Origin: Paenibacillus humicola
GTDB lineage: Bacteria; Bacillota; Bacilli; Paenibacillales; Paenibacillaceae
Direction: 5' to 3'
Length of the DNA: 64,000 bases
Assembly (NCBI RefSeq): GCF_028826105.1
Contig: NZ_JAQGPL010000001.1
Location: 5,048,501-5,112,500 of the forward strand
The translations under genes were made by a program, and so were the position numbers. The notes below the pieces were generated by a model. The model had not been told where the DNA came from. It did no database searches and was given only the letters and a program-made list of their open reading frames with translations. Below are positions 33,026 to 42,097 of the stretch, one piece after another; the stretch's first letter is position 1, and each line of letters starts with the position of its first letter.

Positions 33026-33061
33026 GAAAAATGCCCTTACCCGGGCAGCAGGTAAGGGCAT
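33026..33061 (-). terminator. Terminator of the cupin/Cys-rich gene pair
   Basis: ATGCCCTTACC pairs with GGTAAGGGCAT; on the minus strand TTTTTC follows. It separates the 77-residue protein gene from csoR. Confidence 0.85.
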
Positions 33062-33067
33062 CGTTCC

Positions 33068-33301
33068 TTATTTCGAGATTGTTTCGCGGATCCTTCGCAG
33101 GAAACGCTCCCGGTCCGGGTCCTGGATCACGTTCATGCGAATTTTGCAAAACGAAGCTTTCCCGCATTCGATGCAGCGGTTCAGACATTCGAACACATAC
33201 GTATCGCAGTCGGCCCGGTTATCGCGCCGCAGGCTGCTCAGCGCTTCGCCGGCCCCGGCTGCCTTAAGATTTCGCGCGCAAAAAAGGACGGCCGGTTTCA
33301 T
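33068..33301 (-). CDS. Small Cys-rich protein, DUF1450-like
   Basis: A 77-residue protein with six cysteines, including C39LNRC43IEC46 and Cys8, Cys32, Cys52. The CLxxCxxC arrangement resembles DUF1450 (YuzB-like) proteins of Bacillota, but the match is only by pattern. It probably binds a metal or an iron-sulfur cluster. It begins 9 bases after the cupin gene with AAGGA just ahead of the ATG, and a terminator follows its stop, so the two genes form an operon. Confidence 0.65.
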   Translation of the reverse strand: MKPAVLFCARNLKAAGAGEALSSLRRDNRADCDTYVFECLNRCIECGKASFCKIRMNVIQDPDRERFLRRIRETISK

Positions 33302-33310
33302 GGTCCTTCA

Positions 33311-34246
33311 TCAATCGCGGAATAGAAACTGGATATCCAGCGTGCGGAGGTACGTTTGCAGCCCCGCATCCTGAATCGGCAGCACGTATGCCTCTTCCCC
33401 GGATTCGTTGTGATGCGCGTGCCACAAGCCCGGTGGCGTCACGAACGCTTTGCCCGGTTCCCAGTCGACGCGCACCGGGTCGATGATCTGCTTCGTCTTC
33501 CGGTCGATCTGTTCACCGACCAGCGTATACACGCCCGGCTTGCAATCGACGATAAAATCGAGCGCCACCGAATTGTGCCGGTGAGGCATCTGCACCTCGC
33601 CCGCCGGCACCAGCCCGTACATCGCCCACAGCGTCTCCGTCACCGTCAGCGTCTGTTCGAATTCCTCGTTGTTCAGCAGTACGGAAAGCCGGTTTTTGCT
33701 CGTGGCTCCCGGCGCCGACGCGATCCGCTTCAGCTCGGCGCGAACCTCGTCCCCCGAGAACAGAGTCGGGCGGAAGCGCGGCTTGTCGGCGGTGACGCCG
33801 AGATATTGAAGCAGCGGCGTATCGACCACGTAATAAAGCGCGGTCTCCTCTTCCGCGGTATGAACGCTTGCAAAGCCCGTCGGCAGCACGATAAAATCGC
33901 CCTGCTTCCAGCTCACTTGATCGCGGCCGATATCGGTATGCCCTTTGCCGGAGATGACATAATACAGCTCGCTCGTGGCATTCGGATTCGTTTTCAGGCT
34001 CTCCCCTGCGAGAATGCGAACGAAATTCGCCAGCAGCGACGGGGCGGTGGCGGGATAACCGGTTCCCAGCTCCGCGGACAGATCGAGCGGTACGATCCGG
34101 GAAGGACCGCCGGCATATAAGCCGGGCGAAAACTCCTTCATGGCCACCGGCTTGATCGTCCCGGATCCGACCGGGTCCGCCGCCTTCGAGTATTCGTAAA
34201 GACGGGCTGCCGCCGTCCAGCCGTTCTTCTGCGCCGTATCGCTCAC
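33311..34246 (-). CDS. Bicupin protein, gentisate 1,2-dioxygenase-like
   Basis: A 311-residue protein with two cupin domains (about 60-160 and 200-305). The second keeps PHRHNSVALDF and LWHAHHNES, plausible Fe(II) ligands; the first has ELYYVISGKGH and WKQGDFIVLPTG but few histidines, as in gentisate dioxygenase relatives where only one domain is catalytic. The start is GTG with AGGAGGAG upstream. It is divergent from a LysR-type regulator, a common arrangement for aromatic-ring or keto-acid metabolism, and cotranscribed with a small Cys-rich protein. Confidence 0.82.
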   Translation of the reverse strand: MSDTAQKNGWTAAARLYEYSKAADPVGSGTIKPVAMKEFSPGLYAGGPSRIVPLDLSAELGTGYPATAPSLLANFVRILAGESLKTNPNATSELYYVISGKGHTDIGRDQVSWKQGDFIVLPTGFASVHTAEEETALYYVVDTPLLQYLGVTADKPRFRPTLFSGDEVRAELKRIASAPGATSKNRLSVLLNNEEFEQTLTVTETLWAMYGLVPAGEVQMPHRHNSVALDFIVDCKPGVYTLVGEQIDRKTKQIIDPVRVDWEPGKAFVTPPGLWHAHHNESGEEAYVLPIQDAGLQTYLRTLDIQFLFRD

Positions 34247-34377
34247 GGTTTACTCCTCCTTCGATGTGTCGAAATCACCTTGCAAGGAGTATTGTATATC
34301 CGGCATAATAAGTGCGTCTAATATATAATTACATGATAAACAATTCGCAGCGCGAATCGTACAGGAGGAGAAACCCA

Positions 34378-35298
34378 TTGGAAATCCGGCACATGGAGTA
34401 TTTTGCGGCGGTTGCGGAGGAGCTTAATTTCGGCAGAGCGGCGCAGCGGCTGAATATGACCCAGCCCCCGCTCAGCATGCAGATTCAGCAGCTGGAGCAT
34501 GAGCTCGGCGTCGTTTTGTTCCATCGCACGAACCGCAGGGTCGCGCTGACGGAAGCGGGCAAATATTTTCTGATCGAGGTCCGAAAAATATTGGCCGGCA
34601 TCGAGCAGGCCGCCGAAATCGCGCAGCGCGCGCACCGGGGCGAATTCGGCTCCCTGGCGGTCGGGTTCGTCGGCTCCGCCACGTACGACATTTTGCCGGC
34701 CGTCATCCGGGAATACCGGTCGCTGTTCCCCGCCGTGCAGCTGTCGCTCTCCGAGCTGTCTTCGCCGGCCCAGATCGAAGCGCTGCGCGAAGGCCGGATC
34801 GATGTCGCGATTTTGCGGCCGCCCGTATCGGACGACTCCATATCGACGTCCATTCTTGCATCGTCGCCGTCGGTAATTGCCGTAGCGCATACCCATCCGC
34901 TCGCCCGCAAAAGCCCGCTCAGCCTCGCGGATTTCGCCGGCTCCCCGTTTGTCATGCTGTCCAGAAAAACGTGGGCCGGCTTCTACGACGTCGTGCTGGG
35001 CACCTGCATGGAGGCCGGCTTTCACCCGAATATCGTGCAGGAGGCGCTGGAGTTTCAAACGGTCATCAGCCTGGTGGCGGCCGGAATCGGCGTCGCCATG
35101 GTGCCCATTTCGGCGATGAATCTTCATACGCAGCACGTAAGCTATATCAGCCTCGGCAGCTCGCTGCCGGAAATCGCCATGGGCATCGCCTGGCGCAAAT
35201 CGGACCGCTCCCAACTGCTGGTCAATTTTTTGCAAATCGCCGAAAAATGCGCGCGAACCATCGGCCCGAGCGGGGAGCAGAAGAATGCAGGCGGCTAA
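34378..35298 (+). CDS. LysR family transcriptional regulator
   Basis: A 306-residue regulator. Residues 1-60 form the winged helix-turn-helix (MEYFAAVAEELNFGRAAQRLNMTQPPLS), followed by the linker helix and a periplasmic-binding-protein-like effector domain. I chose TTG 34378, which follows AGGAGGAG by eight bases and gives the normal N-terminus EIRHMEYF; an upstream frame adds about 22 atypical residues. It is divergent from the bicupin gene and likely controls it. Its 3' end overlaps the convergent importer C permease gene by four bases. Confidence 0.93.
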   Translation: MEIRHMEYFAAVAEELNFGRAAQRLNMTQPPLSMQIQQLEHELGVVLFHRTNRRVALTEAGKYFLIEVRKILAGIEQAAEIAQRAHRGEFGSLAVGFVGSATYDILPAVIREYRSLFPAVQLSLSELSSPAQIEALREGRIDVAILRPPVSDDSISTSILASSPSVIAVAHTHPLARKSPLSLADFAGSPFVMLSRKTWAGFYDVVLGTCMEAGFHPNIVQEALEFQTVISLVAAGIGVAMVPISAMNLHTQHVSYISLGSSLPEIAMGIAWRKSDRSQLLVNFLQIAEKCARTIGPSGEQKNAGG

Positions 35299-36131
35299 CC
35301 TTTTACCGCCCCCGCGGTCATTCCGTCGACGAAATAGCGCTGGAACGCCAGGAACAGGATGAAGATCGGAAAAATCGAGAAGAACGAACCGACGATGAGC
35401 AAATCGTAGTTGTTGCCGTAAGGCGTGAGCAGCGTTTTCAGACCGATCGGCAGCGTATATTTGCCGGGATCGCTCAGCACCATGAACGGCCACAGCAGGT
35501 TGTTCCAGCTTTGCATCGCATTCAGGATCCCCATCGCCGCGAAGGCCGGCTTCATGACCGGCACAATAAGACGAACGTAAATCCCGTATTCGCTCGCGCC
35601 GTCCACCCTGCCGGCCGCGATCATTTCCTTCGGGACGCCGATCAAATACTGCCTGAAGAAGAAGATGGTGCCTGCACTGGCCACACCGGGCAGGATGATC
35701 GCGGTGTACGTATTCATCAGCCCCAGGTCATAGGTCAGGGTATACAGAGGCAGCAGCAAAATTTCAAACGGCACCATCATGATCATCAGCACGCATATAA
35801 ACAGGACGTTCTTTCCCTTAAAATCGTAAGCGGCAAACCCGTACGCCACGGCGGAGCTGACCAGCAGCGTGAGCGCGACCTGCACCACAGTCAGCGTAAC
35901 GGAATTGAAAAACCAGACGAAATACGAATTGTCGCCCGTAAACAAGAAAACGAAATTGTGAAGCGTCATAACCGAGAAATCGAGCTTCAAATTCAGCCCG
36001 TACCGGATCAGCTCCTGCCCCGGCTTGAAGGAAGCGATCGTAATCGCATAGAACGGCAGGATGACCAGCACGCTCAGAATCGCAAACATCGCAAGCAGCA
36101 GGATTTGGGCGATGCGCTGTCTCTGTTCCAC
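35295..36131 (-). CDS. Importer C: MalG-type carbohydrate ABC permease
   Basis: A 278-residue six-helix permease. The EAA loop is EMIAAGRVDGASEYGIY (around 164-180) and the C-terminus is FQRYFVDGMTAGAVKG, typical of MalG/UgpE relatives. It follows its partner permease by one base, indicating translational coupling. It is the last gene of the importer C operon, ending convergent with the LysR gene. Confidence 0.94.
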   Translation of the reverse strand: MEQRQRIAQILLLAMFAILSVLVILPFYAITIASFKPGQELIRYGLNLKLDFSVMTLHNFVFLFTGDNSYFVWFFNSVTLTVVQVALTLLVSSAVAYGFAAYDFKGKNVLFICVLMIMMVPFEILLLPLYTLTYDLGLMNTYTAIILPGVASAGTIFFFRQYLIGVPKEMIAAGRVDGASEYGIYVRLIVPVMKPAFAAMGILNAMQSWNNLLWPFMVLSDPGKYTLPIGLKTLLTPYGNNYDLLIVGSFFSIFPIFILFLAFQRYFVDGMTAGAVKG

Positions 36132-36132
36132 G

Positions 36133-37026
36133 TTATTCCTCCTTCCTGAACAGGCCGGTAAAGGTCAGCTGCGTCAGGTTCACGATCATCGTCGCCAGCA
36201 GCAGCACGATTCCGACGGTGGCGGCGTAGCCCAGATCGTTTTTCTCGATGCCCTGCCGGTACAAATAGCCGATGATCGTCAGCCCGATATTTTTGGGCGA
36301 ATTGTTGCCGTTCCACAGCATCAGGCTCTCGACGAACATCGCCATCCCGCCGTAAATGCTGATCGTGAGCACGTAGACGGTGGTCGGCTTCAGCAGCGGC
36401 ATCGTGATGCGGGTAAACTTCTGGAACGAGGAGGCGCCGTCGATGGAGGCGGCCTCGTAATATTCGTCCGGAATGTTTTTCAGTCCCGCCAGAAAATACA
36501 GGATATTAACGCCGGTCCAGCGCCAGGCCGCCAAGGAAACAAGCGCGACGAAGCCTGTCGACTGCTCCTTCAGAAATTTGACCGGCCCCGCTCCGAACAG
36601 CTTCAGCACGCTGTTCATCAGCGAGCCGTCCATTTCCCCGAACATCAGCCGAAAAATGGTGCCCGCCACGACGACCGATGTCAGCGCCGGAAAGAAAAAG
36701 GCCGATTTGAAAAACTCTCTGCCCCACATAAATTTATAGTTGATGAACACGGCGAACAGCATCGGAAACGGAATGAGGATGATCAGGGTCAGTACCATAT
36801 AAAGCGCGCTGTTCTCGACAGCCTTCAGAAAGATCGTATCCCCCAGCAGCTTGGCGTAATTGTCCGTCCCGATCCACTGCGCCGGCTGGCCCAGCGTCGT
36901 CTGCTGAAAGCTCATTTCCACCGAGTTCAGCAGCGGATACAGCCAAAACACCAGAAAAATCAATACGAACGGAAGCACAAATATATAAGGAGCGACCTTT
37001 TGCGAGTAGAGGAACCGTTTGACCAT
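36133..37026 (-). CDS. Importer C: MalF/UgpA-type sugar ABC permease
   Basis: A 297-residue permease with six helices and the EAA loop YYEAASIDGASSFQKF (around 198-213). It is of the MalF/UgpA type, unlike the LplB-type permeases of importers A and B, so importer C probably takes up a different class of sugar. It lies about 77 bases after the binding-protein gene. Confidence 0.94.
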   Translation of the reverse strand: MVKRFLYSQKVAPYIFVLPFVLIFLVFWLYPLLNSVEMSFQQTTLGQPAQWIGTDNYAKLLGDTIFLKAVENSALYMVLTLIILIPFPMLFAVFINYKFMWGREFFKSAFFFPALTSVVVAGTIFRLMFGEMDGSLMNSVLKLFGAGPVKFLKEQSTGFVALVSLAAWRWTGVNILYFLAGLKNIPDEYYEAASIDGASSFQKFTRITMPLLKPTTVYVLTISIYGGMAMFVESLMLWNGNNSPKNIGLTIIGYLYRQGIEKNDLGYAATVGIVLLLATMIVNLTQLTFTGLFRKEE

Positions 37027-37103
37027 GCTCCGTCCATCTCCTCTCTATCCTGGAATACGGCCGCCCTGCGGCAGGGCGGCCCGCGCGCGCCGCCGGCGTT
37101 CCC

Positions 37104-38431
37104 CTACTTCAGCTGCTGCACAATCTGGTCCTGCGCCTCGTCCAGCGCCTGCTTGACATCTTTGCCGTCTTCGAATATCTCGTTAAGCGTCGTCGTGTCC
37201 AGCACGTTGTTGATCGTCGGCGAAGCGGGAGTCGACTTGATCAGCCGGATACCGTCCTTAATTTGATTCAATACGTCGAACGGGTTGTTCTCGAAGTACT
37301 GCACGAACTGGTTGTTCGGATTATGCGTTACCTCTTTCATGTCCCAAACCTTCGTATTGACGGATCAAAGCCGAGCGTGTTCCAAATGACGATCTCGGCA
37401 TCCACCGTCAATTTGGAGAAGGCCAGGAAGTCTTTCGCCAGCTGGATATTTTTCGACGATTTCGTAACGACCGTGCCGGTACCGCCGCCGCCGTAGGAGG
37501 TCGGCATTCCCTTCTCGATGACCGGGATCGGCGCAATTGCGATCTTGCCCTTCAGATCGGGCATGTAATTGACGAAGCGGGACATGATCCAGAACGGCAT
37601 CATCATGCTCGCGTATTTGCCGGTGTTGAATTCGCCGTACGCTTCCTCCGTATCCGGCTGTCCGCCGGCAATCGTGGCGATGACGTTATTTTTTTGCAAA
37701 TCCTTCAGGATCGTGAGGCCCTTGATCATTTGCGGCGAGTTGACGATCGGGTTGCCCTTGTCGTCCGTATAGTCGGCTCCCTGCTGCGCCAGCATCATGG
37801 ATTCCTGCCAGGATGCGCTTGTGTCCGCCGTGCCCATATGTACGCCGGTTTTTTTGTATACCTCGATGCCCGCTTTTTTGTAATCGTCCCAGGTGACGAT
37901 GTCCTTGTAATTCACGCCGGCCTTGTCCAGAATTTCGGTGTTGTAGAACGCCATTGCGGCGCCGACGTGGGTCGGAATGCCGTAAATGTTCCCGTCCTTC
38001 GTATAGAGATCGAGCCTGGACTTGACGATCGAATCCCGATAAGGCTCCACGATATCGTTCAGCGTTTCGAGCTGCGGAGTGCCTTTCAGAAAATCGGGAA
38101 ATTTGCCGACCTCGATATCCGCGATATCCGGCGCGCCCTGGCCGGTTTGAAGGGCGATCGACAGCTTGTTATGCATATCGTCGTAAGGCATGACCGATAC
38201 TTCCAGCTTGATTTGCCGGTCCGGGTATTTTTCGTTCCATTTCTTCAGCATCGACTCGAAATGCTTCCCGTGCAGCTCGACGAACGTCCAATATTTGAGC
38301 GTTGTCGCCTTATCCCCCGCTCCCCCGTCCATGACGCTCGTTTTCGCCCCGGTAGCCGTGGAAGATTTGCCGCATCCGAACAACAGAAACCCCATGGTCA
38401 AAATTAAAAATCCCGCCAAAAATCTCTTCAT
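37104..38431 (-). pseudogene. Importer C: solute-binding lipoprotein gene with frameshift
   Basis: The first 364 codons give a normal family 1 binding lipoprotein (lipobox LFGC, Cys20; then YWTFVELHGKHF). The frame then ends at 37337, but the missing C-terminal 80 residues (VWDMKEVTHNPNNQFVQYF onward) continue at once in the next frame to 37104. One lost base in CGAAGGTTTGGGAC would restore a protein of about 440 residues. Either the gene is broken or there is a sequencing error; the rest shows no decay. Both permeases downstream are intact. Confidence 0.85.
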
Positions 38432-38484
38432 CCTGCAACCTCCCTCGAATAAATAAAATCGTCAGGTTTCGCATCGGACCGAAT

Positions 38485-38498
38485 TGAAAACGTTTCCG
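38485..38498. promoter_or_regulatory. cre-like site before the importer C operon
   Basis: TGAAAACGTTTCCG matches the CcpA site consensus except at the last base; it is also close to a LacI-type operator. It sits about 55 bases before the binding-protein start. Confidence 0.55.
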
Positions 38499-38841
38499 AA
38501 ATCTAAAATAGCACATTGCTCCTGCCATGTAAATACTTGTATTAATATAATTATAAATTCATTAATCTATTGGTCGTAAGCCGCTTAAGAGAAGGTGTAG
38601 ATATTCAATTGCAATAATATTACTTAATTCATATAAACCAAACCCAATTGAACGCCGCCTTAAGCCGGCAAGCAGCCGAAAAAAAACCAGCCCTTCGGCA
38701 GCTGATGCCGAAGGGCTGGCGTAATAGCGAGACGCTGGATTCTGGCGGTTGAACACCCCGCGCGTTCCTGTTCCTGTGTTCTTACACACCGGAGGATCGA
38801 AGGGCCGGCTCTCTAAGGGACTGCCATCTGAACGCCGGCGA
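38499..38841. other. Gene-free region with one terminator
   Basis: No gene is supported. The left part is AT-rich and probably carries the importer C promoter; the right part holds the terminator of the membrane-fused DHODH-like gene. Confidence 0.6.
38679..38720 (-). terminator. Strong terminator after the DHODH-like fusion gene
   Basis: A perfect 14-base stem CCAGCCCTTCGGCA / TGCCGAAGGGCTGG with a five-base loop; on the minus strand it is followed by TTTTTTTTC. It ends transcription from the gene at 38842-40809. Confidence 0.92.
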
Positions 38842-40809
38842 TTACCGGTCCGTCCCTAGAGCGGACGATAGGGGCCGCCGGGTCAAATACGGATAGAGCA
38901 GAATCAGCCCCGCGATGTAGACGGCCAGCGCCCCATACAGCGGGAGCAGATGGAAGAAATTCGTGTACCCGATCGACAGATGTACCGACAGCCCCGCGGC
39001 AAATGCGGGCGTTCCCGCCGCCAGCAGCATGTACCAGAGCCAGCGCCGGCCTTCCTGCACGCCCCACAGGGCCGTCGCCAGCAGCGCCGCCGCATCGGAG
39101 AACAGCGCGCCGCCGAAGCCGGCCCGGTCGTGAGCGATGAGCGGAAGCAGCCGCTCATTCAGCTGCCGCAAGGTGTCGGCGGAGGTGCACAGGTACATGA
39201 GATCCTCCGGCACGAAGACGTTCGTGATGCCGACCAAGGCAATGACGATCCCGCCGATTCCAAGCCCGGCGCCGAGCGCGACGAAGCAAAGCTGGCCCCA
39301 CAGAGCCCGCTTCCAGACACCGCCGTTCGTCAGCGCGGGAAGGCGGTCCACCGCCCGTTCGGCGCGGCCCCGCATGGCGAGGACGAAAAGCGGTAGCAGC
39401 AGCGCGGCCGCCAAGGCATGAAGCGGATCGAAATAGCCGTAGCCGAGGTACAGGAAAAACGAGCTGAAGCCGACGATGCCCGAAACGAGCAGCGCCGTTT
39501 TGGCCCAATGCAGCCCCCGGCCAAGCCCGTACCGGCCGAGCATCGCATACAGCACGCCGATTGAGATCATCGTCCCCGCGAGCGTGACGCGGTCGTGGGA
39601 CATAAAGCCGAGCAGCCGCGGATTGGCCCGGATGAGCTCGGACCGGTCCTCCCCCAGGAAGGCGGCGTCGTAGGGCAGCATGACGCTCGTCGACGCGACG
39701 ATCCAGGCCAGAATGCCGCCGATGATCATGCCGAGGCCGAGCAGCGTCATCCACCCCCAGCCGCCGAAGAAGCCGGGCTTCGCACGGCGGTCGTCATCCT
39801 CCGGGGACGACTGCTCCGTTTCGTAGATCAGCGCCTCGTTAATTCGCTTCGGCAAGCCAGGGCCGGCATATACCAGCCCGCTGTGCAGCAATACCGCGTC
39901 GGCGCCGGCCTTGCGCAGCTCGAGCGCGTCCTGCGGCTCGTGCACGCCGCATGCCGCCAGCACCGCCGGCGCTTCTCCCGCAAGCAGGCGCAAGCGGCGC
40001 AGCAGCTCAAGCCCCGGCCGTTTGGCTTCGCCGGAGACGACGAAACCGCCGCCGCTATAGATGCCGTCCGCGATATAGAAGCCCCGCCAGCCGGCATGAA
40101 GTACGGCATCGACCGCGGCCGCCAGCGTTTCCGCATCCGGCTGCAGCGGCAGGGCGAGCAGCAGCGGCTTGCCGTTCGAAGGGGAATCGTTCGTCCCGGC
40201 CAGCTTCGCCCTAAGCTCGCGCAGCAAACGCCGGGTCCGCTCCGGCTCCCCCGCCTCCACGCAGCCGTCGACGATAAAAGCCGCCGCGTACGGCTCGAGC
40301 CGGCGCATCAGCTCGAGCAGCTGCCCGGCGGCCTGCTCCGGGCCGCTCCCGGGCATCGGGGTGATCCGCACGATATTCGGCAGGGCGGAAGGCCGCGATT
40401 TTCTTAGCCGCCGCTCGATTCGGTCGATCCCTTCGCTGCGGAAGGGAGAAGGGTAGAAGATCGCTTCCTCGCGGGGAGACAGCCGCACTTCTTCGTTTTC
40501 GCCGCAGGGTTCGGGCGTGACGGGCCCGATCTCCATGAACCCGAAGCCGAAGGGGGACATCGCTTTGCGGGCGGTAAGCCGCGGGTCGACCGGTCCGGCG
40601 AGGCCGACCGGGTAACGGACCGGAAAACCGAGCTTGTCGCTGACAAGCGCGCCGCTGAACTCCATATGGCCGAGCGTGCGGATGACCAGCTGGCCGAAGG
40701 GCAGACGGCTCAGCGTTCCCATCGCGCCCAAGGTGATATCGCGGGCCGTTTCCGCCGGCAGGCGGAACAGCAGCGGGCGAAAGATCGTTTGATACGACCA
40801 GTCCGGCAT
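38842..40809 (-). CDS. Degenerate DHODH-like domain fused to an eight-helix membrane domain
   Basis: A 655-residue protein. Residues 1-345 resemble class 2 dihydroorotate dehydrogenase (RPLLFRLPAETARDITL, YPVGLAGPVD, FGFGFMEIGPVTPEP, AGADAVLLHSGLVYAGPGLPKRINEAL). However, the catalytic motif NxSSPNTPG and the lysine of the GLAAGLDKDG motif are missing, so normal activity is doubtful. Residues 365-645 form about eight hydrophobic helices with no recognised family. Class 2 enzymes sit on the membrane through an N-terminal helix, not such a domain. It is a single gene followed by a strong terminator. It could be a quinone-linked or sensory protein; function unknown. Confidence 0.8.
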   Translation of the reverse strand: MPDWSYQTIFRPLLFRLPAETARDITLGAMGTLSRLPFGQLVIRTLGHMEFSGALVSDKLGFPVRYPVGLAGPVDPRLTARKAMSPFGFGFMEIGPVTPEPCGENEEVRLSPREEAIFYPSPFRSEGIDRIERRLRKSRPSALPNIVRITPMPGSGPEQAAGQLLELMRRLEPYAAAFIVDGCVEAGEPERTRRLLRELRAKLAGTNDSPSNGKPLLLALPLQPDAETLAAAVDAVLHAGWRGFYIADGIYSGGGFVVSGEAKRPGLELLRRLRLLAGEAPAVLAACGVHEPQDALELRKAGADAVLLHSGLVYAGPGLPKRINEALIYETEQSSPEDDDRRAKPGFFGGWGWMTLLGLGMIIGGILAWIVASTSVMLPYDAAFLGEDRSELIRANPRLLGFMSHDRVTLAGTMISIGVLYAMLGRYGLGRGLHWAKTALLVSGIVGFSSFFLYLGYGYFDPLHALAAALLLPLFVLAMRGRAERAVDRLPALTNGGVWKRALWGQLCFVALGAGLGIGGIVIALVGITNVFVPEDLMYLCTSADTLRQLNERLLPLIAHDRAGFGGALFSDAAALLATALWGVQEGRRWLWYMLLAAGTPAFAAGLSVHLSIGYTNFFHLLPLYGALAVYIAGLILLYPYLTRRPLSSALGTDR

Positions 40810-40959
40810 CGCATGTTCACTCCCCTCGAAAATTCGCCTTCCATTCCCGAAATCGATTGAAAAATGAATGGCGCAACCGCCGCCTGCTCCAGTATCTGTC
40901 TGCTGCGGCAGATCAGATGGCGATGCTATCCGTTCGGCGCGATGACGGAAAGGCGCTTC

Positions 40960-41718
40960 CTAGTCCTCCAGGATAGCGACCGGGCGCGCCCAGCCGGCGC
41001 TCGCCTTCTCCACTTTGACCGGGAAGCAGCTGATTTTAAACCCGAACGGCTTCGGAATGCGGTCCAAATTGGCCAGCTTCTCGATCTGGCAATATTCCCG
41101 GTCCTTGCCGATAAAATGCGCCGCCCAGAGCACGCCGTCCCGCGGCTGCCTTTTATACGCCTCGGCCTGCAGGTTGAGCGGAATGTCCCAGCCCCAGCCG
41201 TCCGTGCCGACGACCTTGATGCCCTGGTCCAGCAGCCACAGCGTCGCTTCCGCCGAAACGCCGGCATGAAGATAAGCATAATGCTCGTCGTACAGCCGTT
41301 TGTCCGCATCGCTCCGGATGAGCACGATATCGTAAGGCTTCAGCGCATAGCCGATCCGCTCCAGCTCGGCGGCGAGATCGTCCGCCGTAATCTCGTAGCC
41401 CGGCGGCTTGGCGCTGAAATCGAGCAGAACGCCGTCGGAGAAAAACCACTCCAGCGGCAATTCATCGATCGTTCTGGCCGGACGGCCTTCCGACGTCGGC
41501 CAGTAATGCCATGGCGCGTCGATATGTGTGCCTGCATGCGTATTCAATGTCACCGTTTCCGTCGCCCATGCCCTGCTTTCCGGAAAATCATCCGGCTTAA
41601 GGCCGAGCACGGCAGCCGCCTGCAGCGCCCCCGCCTCGTGGGAGGCGTAGTCGATTTTGGCCGGCAGCGGCTCGCGGATGCGCGGGCTGAGCGGCACGCT
41701 TAAGTCTATCAGCTTCAT
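40960..41718 (-). CDS. Cyclase/kynurenine-formamidase-like metal hydrolase
   Basis: A 252-residue protein of the cyclase superfamily. The metal motif HxGTHxDxPxH is complete: His61, His65, Asp67 and His71 in NTHAGTHIDAPWH. Further motifs DIVLIRSDAD and VVGTDGWGWD are present. Members hydrolyse N-formylkynurenine, isatin or similar amides; this one differs from standard KynB in length and lacks kyn neighbours, so the substrate is open. The ATG follows GAGGGGAGA; an upstream start ten codons earlier has no binding site. Single gene on the minus strand. Confidence 0.9.
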   Translation of the reverse strand: MKLIDLSVPLSPRIREPLPAKIDYASHEAGALQAAAVLGLKPDDFPESRAWATETVTLNTHAGTHIDAPWHYWPTSEGRPARTIDELPLEWFFSDGVLLDFSAKPPGYEITADDLAAELERIGYALKPYDIVLIRSDADKRLYDEHYAYLHAGVSAEATLWLLDQGIKVVGTDGWGWDIPLNLQAEAYKRQPRDGVLWAAHFIGKDREYCQIEKLANLDRIPKPFGFKISCFPVKVEKASAGWARPVAILED

Positions 41719-41799
41719 CGATTTCTCTCCCCTCTCTTTAACGTTCACATTATATCCCGCCGCGCCGCGGAAGTCATCCCCGGCTCAACCCGCATACCG

Positions 41800-41842
41800 C
41801 GCCGAAAAAAACGGCTTTTGTCCGGCAATCGCCGGACAAAGG
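41800..41842 (-). terminator. Terminator after the large GH43 gene
   Basis: TTTGTCCGGC pairs with GCCGGACAAA; on the minus strand GCCGTTTTTTTCGG follows. Confidence 0.7.
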
Positions 41843-41879
41843 CCGCAAACATGGTTCATGCCGCAACGCATCTAGCAAG

Positions 41880-42060
41880 GCCGCCGCTCGGCCGGAGCAA
41901 GCCGCGGGCGGGTATTGCCGCCGCGTCAACCCGCAATCCGCGCGGATGAAGCAAGCCCCTGCTCAGTCGGACCTGGCCGCGGGCGGGTAGTGCCGCTGCG
42001 CCAACCCGCGCGCCGCGCGGATCTCGTACGGCCCCCGGCGCGGGCGGGGCAGGCCGCTGC
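41880..42060. repeat. GC-rich imperfect tandem repeats, about 75 bases each
   Basis: Between the large GH43 stop and its terminator, a unit containing GCCGCGGGCGGGTA, TGCCG, CAACCCGC and CCGCGCGGAT occurs about two and a half times. The minus-strand frame through it is Arg/Pro/Ala-rich and not protein-like. It may be an unusual 3' untranslated region or a relic. Confidence 0.6.
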
Positions 42061-42097
42061 AAAAACCGCGTGCCGATATGGCGCGGCAGCCGGCGGA

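Noticed and set aside
38562..38789. 75-codon minus-strand frame
   Set aside because: It spans the strong terminator at 38679-38720 and has no homology signal.
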